In this document: piece after piece, positions 26,404 through 35,091 of the stretch
Layout: every line of letters begins with the position of its first letter
Position numbering within the stretch: position 1 is the first letter of the stretch
NCBI RefSeq assembly: GCF_009768885.1
Contig: NZ_WSQA01000009.1
Coordinates: 124,001 to 188,000 of the forward strand
DNA from: Sphingobacterium humi
GTDB taxonomy: Bacteria > Bacteroidota > Bacteroidia > Sphingobacteriales > Sphingobacteriaceae
Direction: 5' to 3'
DNA: 64,000 nt
The notes under the pieces: model-generated
What the model saw: only the letters and a program-made list of their open reading frames with translations
What the model was told of the DNA's origin: nothing
Database searches by the model: none
Program-made: the position numbers and the translations under genes

Positions 26404-28665
26404 CTAGAATCCTAATCGATCATCTTCTGTAAGTGGGGTTTCGGTTTTACTCGGATCATTACCATAAAACTGCGAGAAGTTTGAACAGTTCATCTCAAAA
26501 CGGGTAATCCCGCCCGGAGGTAATGGGAAATCATCCTGCGTATAGTGAAGCTCTTTGTCGGCATACACATTCTTCATGTACAAGCCGAAAACTGGCATCG
26601 CTGCGGCAGCACCCTGACCGTATTGCATGCTACTGAAGCTGATACCACGATCCTCAGCACCCGTCCAAACACCGGTAACCAGATCTGGCGTAATCCCGAT
26701 AAACCAAGCATCCGAGTTATCATTCGTCGTACCTGTTTTACCACCAATAGGATTCTTCAGGCCTCCAAAATTCGTATCCCAACGCAAGCGATTACCCGTA
26801 CCGCCATCCACTACACCTTTCAACATATCCACCATGGCATAGGCCGTTTCGCTGTTCAGCGCTTTCGATACCTTCGGCGCTTTCTCATAAATAGGAGAAC
26901 CATTTTTATCCTCGATGCGTAAGATCATGGTTGGCTCTACCCATGTACCATGGTTTACAAATGCTGAATAAGCACCCACCATATCAAATAAGGAAGCATC
27001 ATAAGATCCTAAGGCGATAGAGGACTCATTCGGAATGGTAGTCGTAATACCCATACGCTTAGTCAGCTCCGCAACATTGGCAGCCCCAACTTCATTGATT
27101 AGGTATGCTGATGCAAAGTTCTGTGAGTATTTAATAGCATTCTTTAAGGTAATAGGGTCACCACCTTGGGTAGTACCACGTGGTGTCCAATTGCCGTAGG
27201 TACGCATATGGTTCGGAACAGAAACACATGGGCCATAGCCATTATCGATCGCATAAGCATACACGAATGGTTTTGCTGTCGATCCAACCTGACGAGTTCC
27301 TAACCGCACTTGATCGTATTTGAAATGCTCGAAATTGATACCCCCAACCCAGGCTTTAATATAACCTGTTTTAGGCTCCATGGACATCATTGCATTTCTC
27401 AAAAACAACTTGTTGTATTTGATGGAATCCATTGGCGTCATCACGGTATCCACATTACCTTTCCAGGTAAATAAGGTCATCGGAACTTTCTTATCAAATT
27501 CCTTCCGGATTTGATCTTCGGATAATCCCTCTTCTTTTAAAACTCTATAGCGATCAGAACGGCGCATCCCTGTTACCAGGAGATTCGCATTCTTACCGGT
27601 GAAAGCATTTCTTCGTTTCCATTGCTTATCAAACTCCCGTTGCAAGCGCGTCATCCATTCTTTCTGCGCCGCTTCGGCATGCTGTTGCATTTTATAGTTG
27701 ATTGGGGTATATACTTTCAGTCCATCACGATCTAAGTCGTAAGGTGTACCGTCAGGCTTGGTAATGGCTAAGCGTTGGAATTCCTTTTTGATTTCCTCTT
27801 TTAATACCGCACGGAAATAAGGCGCTAAGCCTTCCCCGTAATTAGAGATGGTTAATTTTAATCCCAATGGCTTTTCCGACGCTTTATCACATTCCTCAGC
27901 GGTAATGAAGTTCTGATTACGCATATTCGCTAACACCAGATTTCTACGCTGTAAAGCACGTTCTGCACGACGCACCGGTGAATACTCACCCGGTCCTTTT
28001 AACATCCCAACCAATAAAGCTGCCTGCTCGGCAGTTAGCTTATCCGGAGTCGTGTTAAAGTAGGTACGTGCCGCTGATTTGATACCGAATGTATTGTAAG
28101 CACCGAAATCTACGGTATTAAAATACATCATGATAATCTCTTCCTTGGTATAGTTTCTTTCCAAACGAACAGCGGTAATCCATTCCTGGAACTTTTGCAT
28201 AATCCGTTTTAAGGAGTTTCGTGCTCTTTGCTCGCCAAAAAGGTTTAAAGCTAATTGCTGGGTAATTGTACTTCCCCCCTGCTTATTCCCGCTAAGGGTT
28301 AATAATACGGTAGAAATTGTTCTGGAATAATCGATCCCTGAGTGTTCATAAAAACGCTTATCCTCGGTAGAGATTAAGGCATGAACTAAGTATGGGGATA
28401 GTTCTGAATATTTAACATTGGAACGGTTATGAACGTAATAGGTTCCTAATACACGATTATCATCGGTTATAATTTCAGATGCTAGGTTACTTTTTGGATT
28501 TTCAAGGTCCTTAAAGGTGGGTAATTTCCCAAATATCCCTACGCGCACCATCAATAAAAATAGGGCTCCAATCACCACCAGCCCGATCAATATTTTCCAA
28601 AAATTACGTGTATACCTTTTTACGTCTTCTTCGGTAAGATTACTACTTTTTGCTTCTCTCTTCAT
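26404..28665 (-). CDS. Penicillin-binding protein 1A, bifunctional class A
   Basis: 753 residues. A short cytoplasmic tail and one transmembrane helix (about 24-45) precede a GT51 glycosyltransferase domain (about 70-245, STEDKRFYEHSGID with the catalytic Glu, then GGSTITQQLALNLF). The transpeptidase domain follows with Ser462 in GSTAKPF, SQNFAS (SxN) and KTGTT. It polymerises and crosslinks peptidoglycan. The gene stands alone, with a terminator after it and a divergent MFS gene upstream. Confidence 0.95.
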   Translation of the reverse strand: MKREAKSSNLTEEDVKRYTRNFWKILIGLVVIGALFLLMVRVGIFGKLPTFKDLENPKSNLASEIITDDNRVLGTYYVHNRSNVKYSELSPYLVHALISTEDKRFYEHSGIDYSRTISTVLLTLSGNKQGGSTITQQLALNLFGEQRARNSLKRIMQKFQEWITAVRLERNYTKEEIIMMYFNTVDFGAYNTFGIKSAARTYFNTTPDKLTAEQAALLVGMLKGPGEYSPVRRAERALQRRNLVLANMRNQNFITAEECDKASEKPLGLKLTISNYGEGLAPYFRAVLKEEIKKEFQRLAITKPDGTPYDLDRDGLKVYTPINYKMQQHAEAAQKEWMTRLQREFDKQWKRRNAFTGKNANLLVTGMRRSDRYRVLKEEGLSEDQIRKEFDKKVPMTLFTWKGNVDTVMTPMDSIKYNKLFLRNAMMSMEPKTGYIKAWVGGINFEHFKYDQVRLGTRQVGSTAKPFVYAYAIDNGYGPCVSVPNHMRTYGNWTPRGTTQGGDPITLKNAIKYSQNFASAYLINEVGAANVAELTKRMGITTTIPNESSIALGSYDASLFDMVGAYSAFVNHGTWVEPTMILRIEDKNGSPIYEKAPKVSKALNSETAYAMVDMLKGVVDGGTGNRLRWDTNFGGLKNPIGGKTGTTNDNSDAWFIGITPDLVTGVWTGAEDRGISFSSMQYGQGAAAAMPVFGLYMKNVYADKELHYTQDDFPLPPGGITRFEMNCSNFSQFYGNDPSKTETPLTEDDRLGF

Positions 28666-28864
28666 TTGATCATTAATGAAACCACGAAAGCCTCACCTTC
28701 TGGGTGATAGTTTCGATTTCCTATACCAACAGTAAGTGTGCCAATTGTGCAAATTCAAGTACAAAAGTACCATATTTTTCCGGACCTTCCAGTATATCGG
28801 AAAAATGAACAAAAAAAATATTGTTCTCTTTTTGTTTTGGTTAGAATATTTAACTTCGCAACAT

Positions 28865-30088
28865 ATGCTGTCAAAAATCAACACTAAATCCGGTTTATTC
28901 TTTATTTTCCTTACGGTAGTTCTTGATTCTATCGGCCTAGGAATTATCATACCGGTGATGCCAGCATTGATTAAAGAACTCATTCACGGCGATTTAAGTC
29001 AGGCCTCCTCCTATGGTGGCTGGCTCACGTTTTGCTATGCATTCATGCAGTTCTTTTTTGCGGCCGTATTGGGCAATTTAAGCGATCGTTATGGCCGTCG
29101 GCCGGTTCTATTATGCTCCCTATTTGGCTTTGCGATCAACTACATCCTGATCGGTTTTGCACCCAGTATCTTCTGGTTATTTGTCGGACGTATTGTAGCC
29201 GGAATAACCGGTGCCAGCCATACCGTGGCGGCCGCCTATATTGCCGATGTCAGTACCCCGCAGAATAAGGCGCAGAACTTCGGATTATTAGGTGCAGCCT
29301 TCGGATTAGGCTTTATTATCGGCCCTGTTGTGGGTGGTATTCTTGGTCATTATGGCCCCAGAATTCCATTCTTTGCCGCTGCCGGACTTACCTTTTTAAA
29401 CTTTCTATACGGCTACTTTATAGTTCCAGAAAGCTTAAAACCCGAAAACAGAAGGCCCTTCAACTGGAAGAATGCCAACCCGATTGGCAGCTTTAAGCAT
29501 ATCGGCCGGTATCCGCAGATCCAACCGCTGGTTATCTGTATCTTTCTGATCAATGTGGCCGCCCATGCGGTGCAGAGTACCTGGTCCTATTATACCATGG
29601 AAAGATTTGGCTGGAACGAACGCATGGTAGGCTATTCCCTCGGCTTTATCGGGGTATTATTAACTATTGTGCAAGCCGGCTTAATCCGTATTATTATCCC
29701 GAAACTGGGCATTCCCAAGAGTATTATTTTCGGATTGCTCCTGAATAGCGTATCGTTTTTGCTGATGGGCTTCGCCGGATCCACAGCCATGCTGTATGTG
29801 GCCAGTGTGTTCTATGTCTTCGCTGGTATTGGAGGCCCGGCCATTCAGAGTTCCATTTCCAATCAAACACCAGCCAATGAGCAAGGACAGATTCAGGGTG
29901 GATTAACCTGTATCATCAGCCTAACGGCTATTATAGGCCCGCTATTGATGACCAGTTTATTTAGCTTTTTTACCAAAAAAAACACTACGCTTTATATGCC
30001 TAGTGCTCCTTTTTACCTGGGTAGCGGGCTAGCCTTATTGGCCTGCCTCATTGCCCTACAATATTTCCGAAATCGGAGTTCCGATTAA
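28865..30088 (+). CDS. MFS transporter, TetA-like drug/H+ antiporter
   Basis: 407 residues from the ATG at 28865, preferred because the first membrane helix (SGLFFIFLTVVLDSIGLGIIIPVMPAL) follows at once; upstream starts at 28805 and 28736 add an unlikely soluble leader. About twelve membrane helices are visible. The loop 2-3 motif A reads GNLSDRYGRRPVLL, and DSIGLGIIIPVMP is typical of the TCR/Tet group. It would export a hydrophobic compound using the proton gradient, but substrate cannot be told. Its stop overlaps the convergent ispF by 4 bases. Confidence 0.9.
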   Translation: MLSKINTKSGLFFIFLTVVLDSIGLGIIIPVMPALIKELIHGDLSQASSYGGWLTFCYAFMQFFFAAVLGNLSDRYGRRPVLLCSLFGFAINYILIGFAPSIFWLFVGRIVAGITGASHTVAAAYIADVSTPQNKAQNFGLLGAAFGLGFIIGPVVGGILGHYGPRIPFFAAAGLTFLNFLYGYFIVPESLKPENRRPFNWKNANPIGSFKHIGRYPQIQPLVICIFLINVAAHAVQSTWSYYTMERFGWNERMVGYSLGFIGVLLTIVQAGLIRIIIPKLGIPKSIIFGLLLNSVSFLLMGFAGSTAMLYVASVFYVFAGIGGPAIQSSISNQTPANEQGQIQGGLTCIISLTAIIGPLLMTSLFSFFTKKNTTLYMPSAPFYLGSGLALLACLIALQYFRNRSSD

Positions 30089-30567
30089 TTTTCCTTTTGT
30101 ATTAAACATACCGCATAAGCCACCACACCTTCCTGACGGCCAATAAAGCCCATGGTTTCATTGGTGGTTGCTTTGATAGAAATATCATCTACCTCGATAC
30201 CTGCTGCCTTGGCGATATTGATTTTCATCTGCGGGATATACGGTTTAATCTTCGGTGCTTCTAAACATAGCATCGCGTCGATATTTCCCAGGCTATAGCC
30301 TTTATCCTGAATCAATGTTACACATTGGCTCAATAAGTCTAAACTGTTTGCGCCTTTCCACCGGTCGTCTGTATTCGGGAAGTGATAACCGATATCCTCC
30401 AGGTTAGCGGCTCCTAAAATAGCATCACAAATGGCATGAGCCAATACATCGGCGTCGGAATGTCCGAAAGCACCGGCATGATGATCTAACTTTTCTCCAC
30501 CCAAAATAAAGGGATGTCCCTCCTTAATTTGGTGCACATCGAATCCAAAACCTACTTTTATTTTCAT
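30085..30567 (-). CDS. ispF: 2-C-methyl-D-erythritol 2,4-cyclodiphosphate synthase
   Basis: 160 residues from the ATG at 30567 (MKIKVGFG), which matches the family start; a start at 30588 would add seven residues. Zinc ligands lie in GFDVHQ (Asp, His) and HSDADVLAHAICDAILGA. Further signatures are GYHFPNTDDRWKG and IKATTNETMGFIGRQEGV. IspF closes the cyclodiphosphate in the methylerythritol phosphate isoprenoid pathway. It is the only gene of that pathway in the window. Confidence 0.96.
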   Translation of the reverse strand: MKIKVGFGFDVHQIKEGHPFILGGEKLDHHAGAFGHSDADVLAHAICDAILGAANLEDIGYHFPNTDDRWKGANSLDLLSQCVTLIQDKGYSLGNIDAMLCLEAPKIKPYIPQMKINIAKAAGIEVDDISIKATTNETMGFIGRQEGVVAYAVCLIQKEN

Positions 30568-30691
30568 ATTGTTACGAAGATACGGCAATCTAGGCTGTTA
30601 AAAAAATGAAAGCAAAGCGTTTTAAACCCAAAAAATTAAGATATTTTTCGACAAATAAGGAAAAAACCTCGTGTACACTATTGTAAACTAG

Positions 30692-30720
30692 TTTGGGTTA
30701 ACTTTTATTTATTACTTTTG
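30692..30720 (+). promoter_or_regulatory. Bacteroidota promoter (-33 TTTG, -7 TACTTTTG) for gldJ-like gene
   Basis: TTTG at 30692-30695 and TACTTTTG at 30713-30720 are 17 bases apart, matching the TTG / TAnnTTTG promoter of Bacteroidota. The ATG of the lipoprotein gene follows 21 bases after the -7 element. This is the best-formed promoter in the window. Confidence 0.65.
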
Positions 30721-30741
30721 GATTTTAAATCCTCATAATCT

Positions 30742-32268
30742 ATGACGTATTCGAAAAAAATATTAATGTCTACCCTATGCTTGGCCTTTGGAATATTAAT
30801 ATTTAGCTCGTGTAGTAAAAGCAACAGAAGTAATTTCTCGTCCAAAACTGGCGTTAAGTACAACGATCCATATAATGGCGGGTTGCAAATCAACCGGAAG
30901 GTAAAGGAAGCACCGGGCCCCGGACTTGTGGGCATTGAAGGTGGAACCTTTGTAATGGGTGGAAGTTTAAATGAAGACCTCAGCTATTCCCATGACAACC
31001 TGAAACGCCGTGTAACTGTTGCCTCCTTTTACATTGATGAAACAGAAGTATCCAATGCCGATTGGTTAGAATACCTACATTGGATTGCCCAGAACTTCCC
31101 TGAAGATGGCAAGATGTATTACGATGCCCTTCCAGACTCTTTAGTATGGCGCCATCCGCTATCCTACAACGAGCCTTATGTAAACTTATATTTAAGACAC
31201 CCTTCTTTCCAAGATTACCCTGTGGTAGGTGTTAGCTGGGAACAAGCCAATGCATATTGCCAATGGCGTACAGACCGTGTCAACGAGCATATCTTAAGAC
31301 AGTCTGGCGTATTGGTAGATTATAAGACCTTACACGGCCAGCAGGCTAAACCAGATGCTGCCTTCAATACCGAATTATACTTAAACGGACAGATCCGCGG
31401 TGCGAATGTAGACGGCAAAAACATGCCGAAAGACAATAGCATCGGTGCAAACAAAGATGCGCGTCGTCCGGTACGCATGGAAGATGGGGTTTTGAAACAA
31501 CCATACCGCCTTCCTACGGAGGCAGAATGGGAATACGCCGCATTAGGCTTAATCGGCAACTCCTTTAAAGGAAATATCCAATCCTCCAGAACCTATCCAT
31601 GGGATGGCTTAGGCGTTCGTAGTGCGCGTCATAAATCCCAAGGCAAGATGATGGCTAACTTCAAAATTACCTCCGGTAATAATATGGGTGTAGCCGGCGA
31701 CTTAAATGATGGTGGTGATATCACCGTTCCGGTGCGCAGCTATATGCCGAACGACTTTGGATTGTATAACATGTCGGGCAACGTGAATGAATGGGTAAGC
31801 GATGTTTACCGTCAATTATCATTCGAAGACTTCGAAGATTTCAATCCATACCGTGGACACGTGTTCATGGACAATAAATACGAGGATGCACAAACCCGTA
31901 CCTTGGCCAAAGACGAATATGGACGTCCGATTAAGGTGCCTGCAAAAGCTGCCCGCAAACAAACCTGGGAAGAATTGCAACAAGCTAAAACCATCGATTC
32001 TATTAACATGGGTGCTGCCAACGCTTACGACTACGATGTACGTGGTTATTTAGATGAAGAGCAGAAAGCCCTATTTGGTAAAGTGACTTTAGTAAACGAC
32101 AAGTCACGTGTTTTCAAAGGAGGATCTTGGAACGATAGAGCTTACTGGTTAAACCCAGCGACTCGTCGCTTTGCACAGCAAGATCAATCCAGCGCCATGA
32201 TTGGGTTCCGTTGCGCCATGACCATGGTTGGAAACATCTATGGCCCGGCCGCCAATCCGCGCCGCTAA
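30742..32268 (+). CDS. gldJ: GldJ-like gliding motility/T9SS lipoprotein (SUMF1 fold)
   Basis: 508 residues. A lipoprotein signal has Cys24 (FSSCSK). A formylglycine-generating-enzyme-like (SUMF1) fold follows, with VGIEGGTFVMGG, FYIDETEVSNADWLEYL, YRLPTEAEWEYAALG, FGLYNMSGNVNEWVSDVY and VFKGGSWNDRAYWL ending IGFRCAM. This combination, with a Bacteroidota lipoprotein signal, is that of GldJ (GldK is the close relative). GldJ is needed for stability of the type IX secretion/gliding machinery in Flavobacterium. Here the fold is presumably structural, not catalytic. The family is certain; GldJ rather than GldK is my best reading. Confidence 0.8.
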   Translation: MTYSKKILMSTLCLAFGILIFSSCSKSNRSNFSSKTGVKYNDPYNGGLQINRKVKEAPGPGLVGIEGGTFVMGGSLNEDLSYSHDNLKRRVTVASFYIDETEVSNADWLEYLHWIAQNFPEDGKMYYDALPDSLVWRHPLSYNEPYVNLYLRHPSFQDYPVVGVSWEQANAYCQWRTDRVNEHILRQSGVLVDYKTLHGQQAKPDAAFNTELYLNGQIRGANVDGKNMPKDNSIGANKDARRPVRMEDGVLKQPYRLPTEAEWEYAALGLIGNSFKGNIQSSRTYPWDGLGVRSARHKSQGKMMANFKITSGNNMGVAGDLNDGGDITVPVRSYMPNDFGLYNMSGNVNEWVSDVYRQLSFEDFEDFNPYRGHVFMDNKYEDAQTRTLAKDEYGRPIKVPAKAARKQTWEELQQAKTIDSINMGAANAYDYDVRGYLDEEQKALFGKVTLVNDKSRVFKGGSWNDRAYWLNPATRRFAQQDQSSAMIGFRCAMTMVGNIYGPAANPRR

Positions 32269-32292
32269 TACGCATAATAAAAACCTTTCTAT

Positions 32293-32332
32293 AAAAAAAT
32301 AGGGCTTTGCAATTGCAAAGCCCTATTTTTTT
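32293..32332. terminator. Bidirectional terminator between convergent genes
   Basis: A perfect 40-bp palindrome centred between 32312 and 32313, with a GC-rich stem core (agggctttgc) flanked by seven A on one side and seven T on the other. It lies between the GldJ-like gene (plus) and the glycogen-synthase-like gene (minus) and can terminate both. Confidence 0.9.
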
Positions 32333-32348
32333 ATGATAGAATTCCGGT

Positions 32349-33170
32349 TTAAGCGGATACTTCTTCGTTTACAAACTCGTCGTATAACTCGCCGAAGGCA
32401 TCATAATCTTCGTCTGAACTTGGGGCAAACACGCGGATGTTGTTTTCCTCAACATAGGCCATAATCTCTGGATGGATGTTCTTGTCCGATTTAACCACGA
32501 CATCCGTAAAAGATAAGGCACCTTTTGTTAAGTCCACAAAACTTCCTGATCCGTAAGCCGCCAACTTGGCCGCTTCGATATCTGTTTGCGCCGCGATCTC
32601 CGCGTACTTCGTACCCAAAGATGCATTCTCAAAATCCTCCTCATACAAAGAGTAGAATACTTTCGCATCTTTAAAGGTAGGGTCGTTTTGATACACGGTT
32701 TTCAAATACGCTGGAACCATCGCGGTAAACCAACCATGGCAGTGTACTACGTCTGGTGACCAACCGAGTTTCTTCACGGTCTCTAACGCTCCTTTACAGA
32801 AAAACAAAGATCGCTCGTTGTTGTCCTCAAAGAATTTGCCGTGCTCATCACGAAACACTTTCTTCCGCTGAAAATACTCCTCATTGTCTAAGAAGTACAC
32901 CTGCATTCTTGCCGCAGGCAAGGAAGCTACTTTAATAATTAGCGGATTATCATTATTGTCCACCACAATGTTCATTCCCGACAACCTTATCACTTCATGA
33001 AGACGATTTCTGCGCTCATTAATATTACCAAAACGCGGCATTAGAATCCGAATTTCGAATCCTTTTTCTTGCATCGCATGAGGTAACTGGCGTGTTATTT
33101 CAGAAATTTTACTTAATTCAAGGAAAGGCGACATTTCATGGGTTATAAACAATATCTTCGTTTTTGCCAT
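32349..33170 (-). CDS. Glycogen/starch synthase N-terminal domain-like protein, single domain
   Basis: 273 residues from the ATG at 33170, just preceded by GGAG; a TTG at 33176 is the only longer start. It resembles the GT5 N-terminal domain: KILFITHEMSPFLELSKISE, IRILMPRFGNINERR, and DVVHCHGWFTAMVPAYL. The GT5 C-terminal donor-binding domain with its KxGGL partner motifs is missing, and KxGGL itself is replaced by LELSKISE, so ADP-glucose transfer is unlikely. An acidic tail ends the protein. It is divergent from panC. The shortness appears to be the natural state of a Bacteroidota family, not a recent truncation. Confidence 0.8.
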   Translation of the reverse strand: MAKTKILFITHEMSPFLELSKISEITRQLPHAMQEKGFEIRILMPRFGNINERRNRLHEVIRLSGMNIVVDNNDNPLIIKVASLPAARMQVYFLDNEEYFQRKKVFRDEHGKFFEDNNERSLFFCKGALETVKKLGWSPDVVHCHGWFTAMVPAYLKTVYQNDPTFKDAKVFYSLYEEDFENASLGTKYAEIAAQTDIEAAKLAAYGSGSFVDLTKGALSFTDVVVKSDKNIHPEIMAYVEENNIRVFAPSSDEDYDAFGELYDEFVNEEVSA

Positions 33171-33318
33171 CTCCAACTGTTTTTTTTATTATTATTGAAT
33201 AGTAAAATCGGTCTACAAAGGTACTAATAATAAATGAATTTTACAATTCATTAAAAATCATCGTTTTATAATTGAAAGAATTTGCTCACTTTTGTACCTT
33301 ATTTTTCAAAAGAGCATC

Positions 33319-34173
33319 GTGCAGATAATTCGTAGTAAAAATGAGCTTAAGACAGCCCTGGCTGAATTAAGAAGCGAGCAGCAACGGGTCACCCTGGTAC
33401 CCACCATGGGCGCCTTGCATGCCGGGCATATTTCCTTAATCGAGTATGCCAAACCACGTACCGACATCGTGGTCTGTAGCATTTTTGTTAACCCCACACA
33501 GTTTAATGATCCTAAGGATTTAGAAAAATACCCAAGGCCTATTGCAGATGATATTGCCTTGCTGGAAGCCGCCGCTTGCGACATCCTTTTTCTTCCCAGC
33601 GTGGAAGAAATGTATCCGGAAAACGAAGCGCCTTGGCATATTGACCTAGGCGATTTAGATCGTATTTGGGAAGGAGAACATCGCCCCGGCCATTTCCAGG
33701 GTGTAACACAGATTGTCTATAAGTTATTCAATTTAGTGGAACCCGATCAAGCCTGCTTTGGGCAGAAAGATTTTCAACAAGTGATGGTGATTCAGCGTAT
33801 GATCGAAATCAAGCAATTACCCATAACCTTGTTGATCTGTCCGATTATCCGTGATGCACATGGCCTGGCCCTAAGTTCGCGAAATGCACGCCTATCGGAT
33901 GCTGGTCGCGTTCAAGCCCTAGTCCTATCGAAAGCATTAGCCCATATCCAAAGTCACTTCCTAACGGAACCCGTTGACAAGTTGTTAGCCGAGGCACGCG
34001 CTATCTTAGCCAGCGAGGAAGCGATTGAATTGGAATACCTGGCTATTTGTGAAACCAGCAGCTTAAAAGCCATCAGCGAGCCTGAGCATGGCAAATCCTA
34101 TGTAGCTATTTTAGCAGCTTGGTTAGCCGGTGTTCGTTTAATTGATAACATGCTGATGCCCGTTAAAGCGTAA
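33319..34173 (+). CDS. panC: Pantothenate synthetase
   Basis: 284 residues from the GTG at 33319 (then QIIRSKNELK), which fits the family N-terminus; the upstream TTG at 33292 falls inside a likely -7 element (CACTTTTG, 33287-33294). The HIGH-type motif is in VPTMGALHAGHISL. FVNPTQFNDPKDLEKYPR, FGQKDFQQ and SSRNARLS are the pantoate/ATP-binding segments. PanC joins pantoate and beta-alanine. The beta-alanine-forming panD follows 50 bases later, so the two form a pantothenate operon. Confidence 0.96.
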   Translation: MQIIRSKNELKTALAELRSEQQRVTLVPTMGALHAGHISLIEYAKPRTDIVVCSIFVNPTQFNDPKDLEKYPRPIADDIALLEAAACDILFLPSVEEMYPENEAPWHIDLGDLDRIWEGEHRPGHFQGVTQIVYKLFNLVEPDQACFGQKDFQQVMVIQRMIEIKQLPITLLICPIIRDAHGLALSSRNARLSDAGRVQALVLSKALAHIQSHFLTEPVDKLLAEARAILASEEAIELEYLAICETSSLKAISEPEHGKSYVAILAAWLAGVRLIDNMLMPVKA

Positions 34174-34223
34174 GTCAAGCACATCTACCCTATTAAAAAA
34201 ATAAAAAAGCATAACTTTGTATT

Positions 34224-34571
34224 ATGATGATTGAAGTAATGAAGTCGAAAATTCACCGCGTGCGTGTAACGCAAGCGGAATTGAATTATGTGGGAAGCAT
34301 CACCATAGATGAGGATTTAATGGATGCTGCCAATATTATTGCGAACGAGAAAGTTCAGATTGTAAACAATAACAATGGTGCCCGTTTAGAAACCTATGTC
34401 ATCCCCGGACAGCGTGGATCAGGCATTATCTGTTTGAATGGAGCTGCGGCACGTTTGGTGCAGGTAGGCGATATCGTTATTATTATCTCCTATGCACTCA
34501 TGGATATGGAAAGCGCTAAAAAACACCAACCAAGCACTATTTTTCCCGACGATCACAACAAATTAATTTAG
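34224..34571 (+). CDS. panD: Aspartate 1-decarboxylase proenzyme
   Basis: 115 residues. The self-cleavage site Gly24-Ser25 (YVGSITID) that forms the pyruvoyl group is present, with [14 protein letters not shown] before it and [14 protein letters not shown] and [19 protein letters not shown] after it. The enzyme converts aspartate to beta-alanine for pantothenate. It lies in an operon with panC. Confidence 0.97.
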   Translation: MMIEVMKSKIHRVRVTQAELNYVGSITIDEDLMDAANIIANEKVQIVNNNNGARLETYVIPGQRGSGIICLNGAAARLVQVGDIVIIISYALMDMESAKKHQPSTIFPDDHNKLI

Positions 34572-34580
34572 AATATATCC

Positions 34581-34621
34581 AAATTAGGTTGTAAATAATC
34601 TGTATTTTTACAACCTAATTT
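34581..34621. promoter_or_regulatory. Perfect 15-bp inverted repeat between panD and the metal-uptake-like operon
   Basis: aaattaggttgtaaa (34581-34595) and tttacaacctaattt (34607-34621) are exact inverted copies with an 11-base spacer. It starts 9 bases after the panD stop and ends 10 bases before the next ATG. It may be a terminator for panD or an operator for the downstream receptor operon. No long T-run follows, and its position right at the start codon favours an operator or leader hairpin. Function is inferred. Confidence 0.55.
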
Positions 34622-34631
34622 AATAGCATAA

Positions 34632-34994
34632 ATGACACATTCGCTAACATATCGCACTTGGATTGCCCGCTTCCTGCTGGTTTGGATGTGCGTTATTGTT
34701 ATTAGTGGTGTTGTCTTTATGCACAAAGAGGTGACCTCCACCGGCGAGATTGTCACCCACATTCACCCCTACAACCTCGGCGAAAAAAAACATCACCATC
34801 ACCATTCGGATGCGGAGATTCGCTATTTGGATATTGTATTCCAAGGGAGCTACCTCGATTGGGAACCCCTGGTATATAGCCTGCCCATCCCTACGGTTTT
34901 AAGTGAAATTCCATACGCCGAACTGCTTGAACAAACCCGGCAACAAGACCTCGTATGCCACCTTGGCCGTGGCCCACCCTCCTTTTTAGCATAA
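34632..34994 (+). CDS. Small His-rich membrane protein, putative metal-related
   Basis: 120 residues. An N-terminal hydrophobic segment (about 13-29) would anchor or export it. Next comes a histidine-rich part: His31, His43, His45 and five consecutive His (54-58) in KKHHHHHSD. I do not recognise a characterised family, although small proteins of this style precede TonB receptors in other Bacteroidota. The gene is 97 bases upstream of a TonB receptor whose plug carries a Cys pair, suggesting binding of a transition metal such as Cu, Zn or Ni in the periplasm (inference). Confidence 0.7.
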   Translation: MTHSLTYRTWIARFLLVWMCVIVISGVVFMHKEVTSTGEIVTHIHPYNLGEKKHHHHHSDAEIRYLDIVFQGSYLDWEPLVYSLPIPTVLSEIPYAELLEQTRQQDLVCHLGRGPPSFLA

Positions 34995-35091
34995 TCCGTT
35001 TATTTTATTAGGTATCCATTTTTATGCGATGCCCCATGCTTGTTGTAGGCCTAGGCCAGCAAGCTATTGTTAGATTATTAGCTAAAACCCA

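Noticed and set aside
30742..32268. Formylglycine-generating enzyme for the nearby sulfatases
   Set aside because: The SUMF1 fold is that of the GldJ/GldK structural lipoproteins, with a lipoprotein anchor and its own promoter; it is also far from the sulfatase locus.
34794..34808. Run of five His codons that could be an engineered His tag or vector remnant
   Set aside because: It lies inside a natural His-rich frame with other scattered His residues, and the flanking sequence is ordinary chromosome.
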